NCBI RefSeq assembly: GCF_044761665.1
Contig: NZ_JBIWCW010000020.1
Span: forward strand, 1 to 64,000
From: Peribacillus sp044761665
GTDB taxonomy: Bacteria > Bacillota > Bacilli > Bacillales > DSM-1321
DNA length: 64,000 bases
Direction of reading: 5' to 3'
This document shows, piece by piece, positions 44,355 through 52,651 of the stretch (within the stretch, counting starts at the first letter, position 1; every line of letters begins with the position of its first letter). The notes below the pieces were generated by a model. The model was not told where the DNA came from, did no database searches, and was given only the letters and a program-made list of their open reading frames with translations. The position numbers were made by a program, and so were the translations under genes.

Positions 44355-44906
44355 ATGGGTAAAAAAGCGTTGATTAATATCGATTATACGAATGACTTTG
44401 TAGCTGATGATGGTGCATTAACATGTGGAAAACCTGGTCAGGAGATAGAAGTCGCACTGGTCGATATTACAAAAAAATTCATAAAACAGGGTGATTATAC
44501 AGTTTTTGCGATTGATCTTCATGATGATGGTGACCACTTGCATCCAGAAGCTAATTTATTTTCACCACATAATATTCGAGGTACAGTGGGAAGAGATTTA
44601 TATGGCAAGCTTAAAGATGAATATGAAACCCATAAAAATCTGCCAAATGTACATTATATGGATAAGACACGATATTCCGCCTTTGCAGGTACGGATCTTC
44701 ACATCAAGCTTAGAGAGAGGGATATCACCGATGTATATCTAGTCGGAGTATGCAGTGATATATGTATTCTTCACACCGCAGTGGATGCTTATAATTTAGG
44801 TTATAATATTTTCGTCTATGAAAAAGCAATTGCTTCATTTAATAAAACGGGCCACGATTGGGCACTTACACATTTCCAAGGGGTCTTAGGTGCTACCATT
44901 CTATAA
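44355..44906 (+). CDS. pncA: Nicotinamidase (isochorismatase fold)
   Basis: The 183-residue cysteine hydrolase turns nicotinamide into nicotinate for NAD salvage. The catalytic set is visible: Asp in NIDYTNDFV, Lys in MDKTRYSAF, and Cys in VGVCSDICILHTAVDAY. It starts at ATG 44355 behind GAGGAGG, 13 bp after the Nudix gene, and its product is the substrate of the enzyme encoded next. Confidence 0.93.
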   Translation: MGKKALINIDYTNDFVADDGALTCGKPGQEIEVALVDITKKFIKQGDYTVFAIDLHDDGDHLHPEANLFSPHNIRGTVGRDLYGKLKDEYETHKNLPNVHYMDKTRYSAFAGTDLHIKLRERDITDVYLVGVCSDICILHTAVDAYNLGYNIFVYEKAIASFNKTGHDWALTHFQGVLGATIL

Positions 44907-44960
44907 TATTTACGCCACAGAATAAAAGGGAGCTACACTTCTCTTTTGGGAGGAACTATC

Positions 44961-46430
44961 ATGGGAAACAAATATAATGACGATAGCTATGCGCTACACA
45001 CTGATCTTTATCAAATCAATATGGCTCAAACATATTGGGAGGATAATGCCCATAACAGGAAGGCTGTCTTTGAAATCTTTTTCAGGAAACTTCCTTTCAG
45101 TAGCGGCTATGCAATATTTGCAGGTCTTGAAAAGATCGTTCATTATCTGCAAAACTTTAACTTTTCAGAAAGTGATATCGAATATCTGAGAAATGAATTG
45201 CATTACGAAGATGATTTTTTGAGTTATTTGCAGAACATTCGTTTTACAGGAACGATACGTTGCATGAAAGAGGGCGAACTAGTATTTGCCAACGAACCGA
45301 TTTTACGTGTGGAAGCACCCCTTGGTGAGGCTCAACTCATTGAAACGGCGCTGCTTAATATTGTGAACTATCACACACTCGTTGCTACGAAAGCTTCACG
45401 GATTAAACAGGTTATTGGCAATGATTCGGCCCTTGAATTCGGATCACGTCGGGCACAGGAAATGGATGCTGCCATTTGGGGAGCGCGTGCAGCCTATATT
45501 GCTGGGTTCGATTCCACTAGCAATGTCCGTGCAGGAAAGCTATTCGGGATTCCGGTCTCGGGAACACATGCACATTCGATGATTCAGGCTTATAAGGACG
45601 AATACACAGCATTCCATAAATACGCAAGTTCTCATAGAGACTGTGTATTCTTGGTCGATACCTATGATACATTGCGTTCAGGCATCCCGAATGCCATCCG
45701 TGTCGCTAAAGAATTGGGTGACAGAATCAATTTCATAGGTGTCCGTCTTGATAGCGGTGATCTGGCTTACCTTTCGAAAGAAGCTCGACGCATGCTAGAT
45801 GCAGCCGGTTTTCCTGACGCGAAAATTGTAGCATCGAATGATTTGGATGAATACACCATTATCAACCTGAAACAACAAGGGGCACGAATTGATATTTGGG
45901 GCATAGGGACCAAATTGATTACCGCTTTTGACCAGCCTGCATTGGGTGCAGTATACAAAATGGTTTCAATAGAGGACGAAAACGGGAATATGAGAGATAC
46001 CATCAAAATTTCTTCCAATCCTGAAAAGGTGACTACACCTGGTTTAAAGAGGATCTACCGGATCATAAATAAGGTCAACCACCATGCAGAAGGGGATTAC
46101 TTAGCGATGGAATATGAAAAGCCACAGGAACAGGAAAAATTAAAAATGTTCCATCCTGTACACACCTTCCTAAGTAAATTTGTCACAGACTTCGATGCAG
46201 TGGACCTGCATGAAGATATTTTTGTGAATGGTACCTTAACGTATGAATTGCCATCCATTGATGAGATTAAGGCGTATACGTTATCAAACATTCAGGTGTT
46301 GTGGCCAGAATACTTGAGGGCTCTAAATCCGGAAGAATATCCCGTCGACCTAAGTCAGGATTGTTGGGATAATAAAATGAGAAATATAGATGAAGTAAAA
46401 GCCAATGTAGAAAGCAAGCTTACGAAATAA
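44961..46430 (+). CDS. pncB: Nicotinate phosphoribosyltransferase
   Basis: The 489-residue enzyme makes nicotinate mononucleotide from nicotinate and PRPP. Family segments include YALHTDLYQINMAQTYW near the N-terminus, EFGSRRAQEMDAAIWGARAA near 160, GTHAHSMIQAY near 200, and VRLDSGDLAYLSKEARRML near 265. ATG 44961 follows GGGAGGA; the earlier TTG 44946 is inside that site. It is in the operon between pncA and nadE. Confidence 0.94.
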   Translation: MGNKYNDDSYALHTDLYQINMAQTYWEDNAHNRKAVFEIFFRKLPFSSGYAIFAGLEKIVHYLQNFNFSESDIEYLRNELHYEDDFLSYLQNIRFTGTIRCMKEGELVFANEPILRVEAPLGEAQLIETALLNIVNYHTLVATKASRIKQVIGNDSALEFGSRRAQEMDAAIWGARAAYIAGFDSTSNVRAGKLFGIPVSGTHAHSMIQAYKDEYTAFHKYASSHRDCVFLVDTYDTLRSGIPNAIRVAKELGDRINFIGVRLDSGDLAYLSKEARRMLDAAGFPDAKIVASNDLDEYTIINLKQQGARIDIWGIGTKLITAFDQPALGAVYKMVSIEDENGNMRDTIKISSNPEKVTTPGLKRIYRIINKVNHHAEGDYLAMEYEKPQEQEKLKMFHPVHTFLSKFVTDFDAVDLHEDIFVNGTLTYELPSIDEIKAYTLSNIQVLWPEYLRALNPEEYPVDLSQDCWDNKMRNIDEVKANVESKLTK

Positions 46431-46459
46431 CGAATCTATTTGGAAAGAGGGTTATGCCA

Positions 46460-47290
46460 ATGCGTCCATTACAAAAAGAAATCGTACAAAAATTACTTGT
46501 TCAACCAACGATTGATCCAGAAATGGAATTCAGAAAAAGCGTCGATCTTCTAAAGGATTACTTGAAGAAGTATACATTCCTGAAAAGTTTCGTTCTTGGA
46601 ATTTCAGGTGGTCAGGATTCAACTCTAGTTGGCTATACCGCTCAAGTGGCTGTCAATGAATTGAATCAAGAGTTGAAAACGGATGAATATAATTTCATAG
46701 CTGTCAGCTTACCATATGGTATCCAGGCGGATGAAGAAGATAGGCAGCTAGCTTTGAAATTCATTAAACCAAGTAAGACTGTAACGGTCAATATAAAGGC
46801 AGCCGTAGACGCAACTGTAAGTGCAGTAGAGGAAGCGACAGGGAAAAAAATGACACATTTCCTAAAGGGTAATACCAAGGCACGGGAGAGAATGAAGGTA
46901 CAATATGACCTGGCGGGTCTATATAAAGGCGTAGTTCTTGGAACAGATCATGCAGCAGAAGCAATCACTGGATTCTTCACAAAGCATGGAGATGGTGCTG
47001 CGGATATCATACCACTTTACCGTTTGAATAAAAGACAAGGAAGAGAAATCCTTAAATTTGTGGGTGCTCCTGAACGACTGTACACGAAAATTCCAACTGC
47101 AGATTTGGAAGATGACAAACCATTGGTTCCTGATGAAGTGGCTCTAGGGGTTAGTTACGATGAAATTGACGACTACCTTGAAGGCAAAGAGATAAGGGCG
47201 GAAGCGGCAGATATCATTGAAGGTTGGTATACAAAAACAGAGCACAAAAGAAATGAAGCCATTAATGTTTATGATACCTGGTGGAAATGA
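46460..47290 (+). CDS. nadE: NAD synthetase (ammonia-dependent)
   Basis: This 276-residue enzyme amidates nicotinate adenine dinucleotide to NAD. The ATP-pyrophosphatase P-loop is LGISGGQDST near residue 45, and the GTDHAAEAITGFFTKHGDGA segment near 160 contacts the substrate. No glutaminase domain is fused, as is normal in Bacillus. I chose ATG 46460, 8 bases after AAAGAGGG; ATG 46454 is too close to the site. Last gene of the salvage operon; nadD is not in this cluster. Confidence 0.95.
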   Translation: MRPLQKEIVQKLLVQPTIDPEMEFRKSVDLLKDYLKKYTFLKSFVLGISGGQDSTLVGYTAQVAVNELNQELKTDEYNFIAVSLPYGIQADEEDRQLALKFIKPSKTVTVNIKAAVDATVSAVEEATGKKMTHFLKGNTKARERMKVQYDLAGLYKGVVLGTDHAAEAITGFFTKHGDGAADIIPLYRLNKRQGREILKFVGAPERLYTKIPTADLEDDKPLVPDEVALGVSYDEIDDYLEGKEIRAEAADIIEGWYTKTEHKRNEAINVYDTWWK

Positions 47291-47332
47291 TAGGGAATTG
47301 TAGGCTTAATAGCCACTAATTCAATGAAGCAC

Positions 47333-47382
47333 AAAAAAAATCGTTCAACTCTTTCAATAGGGTTGTACGATTTTTTTTGGTT
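47333..47382 (+). terminator. Terminator of the NAD-salvage operon
   Basis: A 13-bp nearly perfect stem (47337-47349 with 47362-47374) is followed by T residues. Confidence 0.88.
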
Positions 47383-47478
47383 CAGTATATTGCCTGTATA
47401 TGGAATTTGGGTTATTTAATAAAGAAGTGTTGAAAATTTGCCATTAATATTAGAATATTATAACTTATATATTTCTTA

Positions 47479-47505
47479 TCAATACATATGATTTTTATCC
47501 GATAA
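47479..47505 (+). promoter_or_regulatory. SigD-like promoter of the soluble chemoreceptor
   Basis: TCAA (47479-47482), a 15-bp spacer and TCCGATAA (47498-47505) differ from the SigD consensus at one base in each box. It is 100 bp upstream of a chemoreceptor gene. Confidence 0.7.
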
Positions 47506-47604
47506 AAAACAAGGGTTCTTTTATAATGAGTAAAAACTTTTAAATAAGTTAATATAATTCTTTATAGACTCAACTTAAAACTGAAAGGTGTTGCAACTAT
47601 AAAA

Positions 47605-48450
47605 ATGAGTCTTTCTTCAACACATCCGAAGTTGGAAGCTTTTGCATCCATCGCGCCACTACTTAACGAGTTAATGCCAGAAGATATAACAATTGGTATA
47701 TGTGATACAGAAAAGTTCTTATTAAGTGTACCGGGTAAGACTTTTTCCCTTGGCATCGAGCCGGGCTTTCCGCTTCAAGAAAACGATGCTATAACGGAAG
47801 CGATTAAAAGTGGAAGAACTGTAAGAGTCTTCGTGCCAGAAGGGGTTTTCGGTATCCCGATCATTGCCAGCGCCATCCCTCTTTTTGATGAGAAGAGACA
47901 GGTGATTGGTGGGGTTGGCCTTGGTGCGAGTATGGAGCAATATAATGCATTGTTTGAGATCGCTTCTAAATTATCGAAAGCTGTCGAACAAGTGACAGCG
48001 ACAATCGAAGAGCTGGCAGCCACGACCATTGTGTTATCCGAAAGCATGCAACACATACACAATCAATCTAATTCCGTCTTGCAAAGCGTCAGTGAAATTG
48101 AAAAAGTGTCTAAGATGGTAAGGGAAGTTTCTGACCTTACCAATATTCTTGGTTTAAATGCTTCTATTGAAGCGGCCAGGGCTGGAGAATTTGGGCGAGG
48201 GTTTTCGGTCGTTGCAAATGAGATCAGGAAACTGGCTGGGAATTCCAGAAGCCATACAGAGGAAATCAAGAAATCCGTCAATAATATAGAGGAGCTGATT
48301 AAAACGCTTAGCACCTCCATTACGTCCATAAATGAAGAAACAGAGAACCAATCAGCAGTAACGGATGAGATTTCATCAACCATGATGGATATTAGTTCTC
48401 ATGCAAACCACTTGGCTGAAATGGCTGAAAATATGGTAAAAGGTAAATGA
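47605..48450 (+). CDS. Soluble chemoreceptor, YfmS-like
   Basis: The 281-residue protein has no membrane segment. Residues 1-115 form a small sensing domain (GIEPGFPLQENDAITEAIKS, then FGIPIIASAIPLFDEKRQVI), and the rest is a short methyl-accepting-type helix bundle with the tip VSDLTNILGLNASIEAARAG. Length and layout match B. subtilis YfmS, a soluble receptor that works with CheA/CheW. The ribosome site (AAAGGTG) is about 14 bases from ATG 47605, longer than usual. A SigD-like promoter is upstream. Signal unknown. Confidence 0.85.
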   Translation: MSLSSTHPKLEAFASIAPLLNELMPEDITIGICDTEKFLLSVPGKTFSLGIEPGFPLQENDAITEAIKSGRTVRVFVPEGVFGIPIIASAIPLFDEKRQVIGGVGLGASMEQYNALFEIASKLSKAVEQVTATIEELAATTIVLSESMQHIHNQSNSVLQSVSEIEKVSKMVREVSDLTNILGLNASIEAARAGEFGRGFSVVANEIRKLAGNSRSHTEEIKKSVNNIEELIKTLSTSITSINEETENQSAVTDEISSTMMDISSHANHLAEMAENMVKGK

Positions 48451-48480
48451 TTAAATAAAAATAACGCTGCACTGATGAAG

Positions 48481-48572
48481 TGACCCAAAAAGTACACACT
48501 TTATTTCATTAGGCAACCTCGAGGGCATGAACCTGGTAATCAACAGGACTCATGCCTTTTAATTTCGTTTAA
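48481..48572 (-). mobile_element. 3' scar of an IS3-family element
   Basis: On the minus strand 19 codons read TKLKGMSPVDYQVHALEVA and then stop at 48509-48511. This equals the C-terminal end of IS3-family transposase OrfB (the KGMSPVEYR-type ending). Just after it, 48481-48499 has TGACCCAAAAAGTACACAC, which looks like the terminal inverted repeat. Everything upstream of the fragment is lost. Confidence 0.8.
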
Positions 48573-48739
48573 TATGGGGTGTCACTGGTAAAAACCTCTA
48601 GGTCTTATTTGAAATGTCACGTACTGTGGAACTCCTGTAAATATAGTAATTGATGGTGCACGTTTATTAACTTTAACGGCAATTCCAGAATCCACTATGG
48701 TAAAATATAATATCGAGATTAGACCAAGGAGATTATCAA

Positions 48740-48868
48740 ATGAGTATGGATGTAAATATTTCACCTTTGTATGCAGTTTTTGGAATAGTAGACTTAGTTC
48801 TTCGTTTAATAGCTATACCTGCAATTATATATGGTTTATATTTATTACGTAAAATATCAAGAAAATAA
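48740..48868 (+). CDS. Small membrane peptide (42 aa)
   Basis: This small ORF has a strong site (CCAAGGAGATT) before ATG 48740. It encodes one long hydrophobic span, FGIVDLVLRLIAIPAIIYGL, with a basic tail LLRKISRK, so a single-pass membrane peptide with the tail inside. No homologue is recognised. It lies beside an IS3 scar. Confidence 0.55.
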   Translation: MSMDVNISPLYAVFGIVDLVLRLIAIPAIIYGLYLLRKISRK

Positions 48869-49143
48869 TTACAAGATTCGATTAGCTTATTAAAGGTTAA
48901 TTGGTGCTATCTTAAATATTATTGTAGCCTCATTTCAGTTTGTTTGCTGTAAATCGTCATATAAGAACATATAATTTCTTCTTTCAAGGTTTTGGTCACT
49001 TTATCTTATATATTCCCCCAAATACGCTTGTGATAACTCTGATAATATTGAGTACAATTATGAAATTTGTACAAGCTATTTGCTAGCATCTTACATACGA
49101 GTAGTAGATAGATAATAATTAATGCTTGAGGGGTATGTATATA

Positions 49144-49239
49144 ATGAAATTACATTTCAAACTCTTGAACAATATCGCTAAATATCTACTAATCTCGTTG
49201 TTCTGGTGGTTAGTGATGATTTATACGTTAATCAAATAA
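49144..49239 (+). CDS. Small membrane peptide (31 aa)
   Basis: ATG 49144 follows TTGAGGGG at suitable spacing. The 31-residue product is basic at the start (MKLHFKLLNNIAK) and then one hydrophobic helix (YLLISLFWWLVMIYTLI). No family is recognised; short length makes the call tentative. The 270 bases between this and the previous peptide show nothing else. Confidence 0.45.
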   Translation: MKLHFKLLNNIAKYLLISLFWWLVMIYTLIK

Positions 49240-49339
49240 AGGAAGGATAAAGGATAAAAGTAGTTTTTAGATGAAAGGAAATTTTCGGTATAAGAAGGGA
49301 ATTAATGTGGACAAGGATTTTTTTCTGTTGAAGTTGGGA

Positions 49340-49385
49340 ATACTGCACCTCGATTTGTTAGATACATCAATTGGAGGTGCAGTAT
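49340..49385. repeat. Hairpin near the end of the membrane-protein gene
   Basis: A perfect 12-bp inverted repeat, ATACTGCACCTC (49340-49351) and GAGGTGCAGTAT (49374-49385), with a 22-base loop. It lies 18 bases past the end of the minus-strand gene at 49404. It lacks a clear T-run on the minus strand, so it may be a weak terminator or an mRNA 3' stabiliser. Confidence 0.5.
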
Positions 49386-49403
49386 CTTTATGTCGGTTTT
49401 CCT

Positions 49404-49817
49404 CTATGATCTTTTGTTTGTTTGCTTTATGAATTTTTTTATATATATGTACATTAGGGATAATACTACAAAAACCAAGAAAAAGACGATGAAACCCCAT
49501 AGACCGATGGCGGCGTCCTGAAACTCCATGTTCCCTCTACTGGTTAAAGCTTGTTGTATTTCAATTGCAAATACAAGAACAACCATGACAGTAAACGTAT
49601 ATATGAAAGACAATATGGTAATTCCAAAGCGTAACCGTGAAATGACATTAAATAAAAATAGCACAAAGATAAATATGATTATGCCGATAATGCCCATTAT
49701 CCAAAAATGTAAATCCTTATCGGTTGCATTTGAATTGAGGGTGTCACCTACAAATATCAGGATGAAATCGTGAATGTTATTGATGATTTCGGTCAAGACC
49801 AAGATAATTTCTTTCAT
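49404..49817 (-). CDS. Membrane protein with four predicted spans
   Basis: The 137-residue protein has hydrophobic stretches at about 5-28, 44-66, 71-93 and 105-128, and a basic tail IYIKKFIKQTNKRS. It has no motif that I recognise. Translation starts at the ATG read from 49817 behind GGAGGTGTA; a longer GTG start at 49826 overlaps the site. Topology suggests both ends inside. Confidence 0.65.
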   Translation of the reverse strand: MKEIILVLTEIINNIHDFILIFVGDTLNSNATDKDLHFWIMGIIGIIIFIFVLFLFNVISRLRFGITILSFIYTFTVMVVLVFAIEIQQALTSRGNMEFQDAAIGLWGFIVFFLVFVVLSLMYIYIKKFIKQTNKRS

Positions 49818-50050
49818 ACAGTACACCTCCGATTTCTAAATTATAGCAGGATGTAATTTCATAGAGAAGAAAAATACATTTCGCTCAATTCGGATCCTTC
49901 CATCAATTTTAAAGAGGGCTCCCAATCTTGTGTTATTAGATTGTAAGTGTGTAACATTACTTACAGAAAGGCCTGGAATGATTGTTTAATTATAATTTAT
50001 CCGGTTACTTATTAATTGCAAAAAAAATAAAAAAATTTGGGGAAGAAAGA

Positions 50051-50299
50051 ATGCATCCTGAAAATCAACATGTTTTAAACGTAATCGATTTTATTAAAAC
50101 TGGACATCATACTTGTTTCGTGAAAGTGGTAGGGTATGATGCAGAGGCAAATCTAGAATTTGAAGGGGAGATCAAGTTTGTTCAAGATAAACCATTTGGT
50201 GATTTGATACATCCAGTAAGGTCCCATCTAACTCCAGCCAGTCGAGAATTTGTACGGGGCAATTTGATTAATCGTTATATGAAAGGTGAATTTGACTGA
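50051..50299 (+). CDS. Small conserved-looking protein of unknown function
   Basis: The 82-residue soluble protein begins at ATG 50051 behind GGGGAAGAAAG. It reads HPENQHVLNVIDFIKTGHHT then a beta-rich CFVKVVGYDAEANLEFEGEI, and ends with REFVRGNLINRYMKGEFD. No domain is recognised. The first 23 codons of the longer frame from 49982 have no start signal and are excluded. Confidence 0.55.
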   Translation: MHPENQHVLNVIDFIKTGHHTCFVKVVGYDAEANLEFEGEIKFVQDKPFGDLIHPVRSHLTPASREFVRGNLINRYMKGEFD

Positions 50300-50434
50300 T
50301 TTGAGGCACCTTATTTTTTATAGCGTTTGCGATGTTTAATAATCATGCTTTTTAAAAGTGTATTACCAAAAGGTAGGTCATTTCCTGTAGGAACCTAAGT
50401 TTACAACTGTCAAAATCAATTTCGCAACCTGTCC

Positions 50435-50463
50435 ACACCTTCTATGTGTACACGCATATAGTA
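50435..50463 (+). promoter_or_regulatory. Candidate SigK promoter of Cys-rich peptide gene
   Basis: ACAC (50435-50438), a 16-bp spacer, and CATATAGTA (50455-50463) fit the late mother-cell SigK pattern (AC at -35, CATA-N3-TA at -10). The start of transcription would fall very close to the ribosome site, which weakens the case. Confidence 0.35.
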
Positions 50464-50482
50464 TAGTAAGGAGGGGATAGTT

Positions 50483-50596
50483 ATGAGTTCAAAATGCTGT
50501 TGCGTAAAAAAATGCTATGAGGAAAATGATCCTTATACAGTATGGGTTCCAGAAAGACCTTGTGGCTGTAAAAAAAATAAAAAAAGATGTTATTAA
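50483..50596 (+). CDS. Cys-rich small protein (candidate spore coat peptide)
   Basis: The 37-residue ORF has an excellent site (AAGGAGGGGAT) before ATG 50483. Seven Cys residues are arranged CCC near the start, a single C in KKCYEE, C-G-C after VWVPERP, and C-Y at the end. Small Lys/Cys/Tyr peptides like this are common in Bacillus spore coats and are made late in the mother cell; a SigK-like promoter precedes it. Zinc binding is an alternative. No named family is recognised. Confidence 0.55.
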   Translation: MSSKCCCVKKCYEENDPYTVWVPERPCGCKKNKKRCY

Positions 50597-50762
50597 TATT
50601 ATTTATAACTTCATGTGAATTATTTTTAGGGCAGTTCTCTGAGCTGCCTTTTTACTTGTTAATGAAAGTATTTATGGATTTTTTACATAGGAATTAATCT
50701 AAATGGATGAAAGAAGAAAAAGCACATACCCTAACATGGTTTGTGCTTTTCGTATGTGTATA

Positions 50763-51005
50763 TTATTTATTATTTAATAATTGCCTGCTTTGGAGGATGA
50801 TTTCTCTGTTTTTATTGATTGCTTCTACATTATTTAATTTAACATGATCATTAAGAACCTCATGATCCTCCATATATTCAAGCAATAATTCAACAGATTT
50901 ATCCAGCAATCTTTCCAATTGGATATTCCTTTCTTCCGCTAAACGAGTGAGTCGCATGCTTAAATGAGAAGCCAGCGTTACATTTATTGGATCTCTTTCA
51001 CTCAT
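50763..51005 (-). CDS. Small RHH-like protein
   Basis: The 80-residue protein starts SERDPINVTLASHLSMRLTR, then LAEERNIQLERLLDKSVELL. This is a beta strand followed by two helices, the order of ribbon-helix-helix DNA-binding domains. The remaining tail is acidic and then Asn-rich. It starts at 51005 behind AAGGGGGA. No toxin gene is adjacent, so an antitoxin role is not supported. Confidence 0.5.
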   Translation of the reverse strand: MSERDPINVTLASHLSMRLTRLAEERNIQLERLLDKSVELLLEYMEDHEVLNDHVKLNNVEAINKNREIILQSRQLLNNK

Positions 51006-51475
51006 TTATATTCCCCCTTACACTGTATTACTTCTATTATATGTAGGTAATGGTTGGATGGCAAATATAAGATATTAATGGTAAAGTATTACATAAAATT
51101 CTTGGAGGATAATGAGTTATCTTTTATTTTCCTTTGTAAGCTTCAGGTTGAATTGACAAACTAAGTTTTTGAACTCAATAAGAGTCGAATATAAAATTAG
51201 AAAGGAGGAACCACCAAGAACTGGTGGAAAGAGTAGAAAGCATAATGTGTCGCCTTCAGCTGCATAGCCCATGTTATTTTCCATACAAATACAGCTTTAG
51301 CCTTTAGTTCACTTTTAGCAATCATACTTTGTTTTTAGATGAGAATGATGAATGTAAATTAAATAAGAAACCTCGATGAAATTTAACATTTTTTTAAAGA
51401 TTATTACCATTAATTGATAGTAGTATAGTAAGATATACCTGCAACCAAATATTATGTTTATCAGGGGGATAATAC
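51006..51475. other. Intergenic region with one small hairpin
   Basis: The 470 bases hold no supported gene. A ribosome-site-like GAAAGGAGG at about 51201 precedes a CCACCA-TGGTGG hairpin and a 27-codon frame that does not look protein-like. Function unknown. Confidence 0.35.
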
Positions 51476-52132
51476 GTGAAGAAACTTATTATGGCCGTGC
51501 TAGGTTTGTTATTATTACTGAGTTTAGCAACACCATCATACGCAAAAGATACAGTAACGTTTACGCTAAAAGTTAAATCAACAGGAAGCAATGTAAATGT
51601 ACGCGAAAAACCATCAACAAAATCAAAAATTTTAGGCAAACTCAAGAAAGGTCAAACATTAGCTATGCGTTACGAAAATTATGGTACGGGTTTTTATGAA
51701 GTAGTATATAAAGGTAAAAAAGCTTATGTATCAATGGATTATGCTAAAGAAGTAAAACCAAACCAACGCTGGATCGGTAGCTATTACAACAGTAGTTATT
51801 CAGGCACTGGTATAAGTACGAAATTGTATGTTTATAAAAAAACATCTAACGATATATACTTCCTTTCAAGAACAGGCTATCGTTACGATCCAACGAACGG
51901 TGATTTAGCCGGTTACGAAATGCCTTGGAAATTTAGCAACTACTATGGTTCTGCAAAATTAACATCTAGTACTAGTGCATCCTTTAACAATAAGGGCTGT
52001 AAAGCTACTTTTAAATCGGTAGGAAATACCATTCGTGTGACTGAAAAATCAAAAGCGGGTAGTTGCACTTCTACGGGACTTGAAATGTATTATGGTGATG
52101 GAGAAAATCATAGCGGAGAATATGAAAAATAA
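51476..52132 (+). CDS. Secreted SH3-domain protein
   Basis: The 218-residue protein has a signal peptide ending SYA (about residue 23). Residues 30-85 form a bacterial SH3 domain, with STGSNVNVREKPSTKSKILG as the usual opening. The C-terminal part (residues 95-218) is Ser/Tyr/Gly-rich with two Cys residues (NNKGCKATF and KAGSCTSTG) that may form a disulfide. SH3 domains of this type bind cell-wall peptides. It starts at GTG 51476 behind AGGGGGA. It has no attached hydrolase. Confidence 0.72.
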   Translation: MKKLIMAVLGLLLLLSLATPSYAKDTVTFTLKVKSTGSNVNVREKPSTKSKILGKLKKGQTLAMRYENYGTGFYEVVYKGKKAYVSMDYAKEVKPNQRWIGSYYNSSYSGTGISTKLYVYKKTSNDIYFLSRTGYRYDPTNGDLAGYEMPWKFSNYYGSAKLTSSTSASFNNKGCKATFKSVGNTIRVTEKSKAGSCTSTGLEMYYGDGENHSGEYEK

Positions 52133-52651
52133 TAGTTGAACCAGTCATCTTACTATAGGATTTTACGGACTAGTATCACTTCATTTCATTTTAGTGAAAT
52201 ATGCAAAATCGGCAATTACTTCGATAGGAAGTAATTGTTTTTTATATTCTCGGATTTGATAGAGTTACAACTTAGTGTATATAAGCAAGCCTTAACCGAA
52301 TTAATCGTAACTCAAATAATACCTTGTTACGAAATCATAAATTGATTCTCAAATTGTTAGCTTTACCGGTAAATGAAGGATGAGGTAAATAAGCATATTG
52401 TGAAATTTATCTAGCACTTATAACTTTGTACCACAAAAGTACTTATAATTATCGTTCCATCAATACTTTTAATATTCTTAGTTCTTCTTTCTTCTTCATT
52501 CAATCAGTGAAAAGCATAATTTTTTAAAACTGTTTCTTTATTATTATTTTTTTTGTTAGAATTAGGAAAAATATAAATAAAGTTACAGTTTAGTATAATT
52601 TTGTTTGTTATAATTTTAATAGAATATTTTTTATGAATTGGGGGTATTAAT
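52133..52651. other. A+T-rich gap before the nuclease-like gene
   Basis: In 520 bases I find no gene. AT content is markedly high, particularly at 52500-52650, and continues into the next gene. A possible promoter (TTGTTA then TATAAT-like sequences) lies near 52600. The lower G+C may mark the border of acquired DNA. Confidence 0.35.

Noticed and set aside
48582..48764. Minus-strand frame with a protein-like C-terminus (IAVKVNKRAPSITIFTGVPQ)
   Set aside because: The composition is suggestive, but it has no ribosome site, it begins inside a plus-strand small gene, and no family is recognised. It could be a gene remnant; left out for lack of support.
50763..51005. Toxin-antitoxin pair
   Set aside because: The RHH-like gene has no co-directional toxin-like neighbour within several hundred bases.
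51225..51310. Short 27-codon frame after GAAAGGAGG
   Set aside because: No recognisable protein character and no conservation evidence; the CCACCA/TGGTGG hairpin lies over its start.
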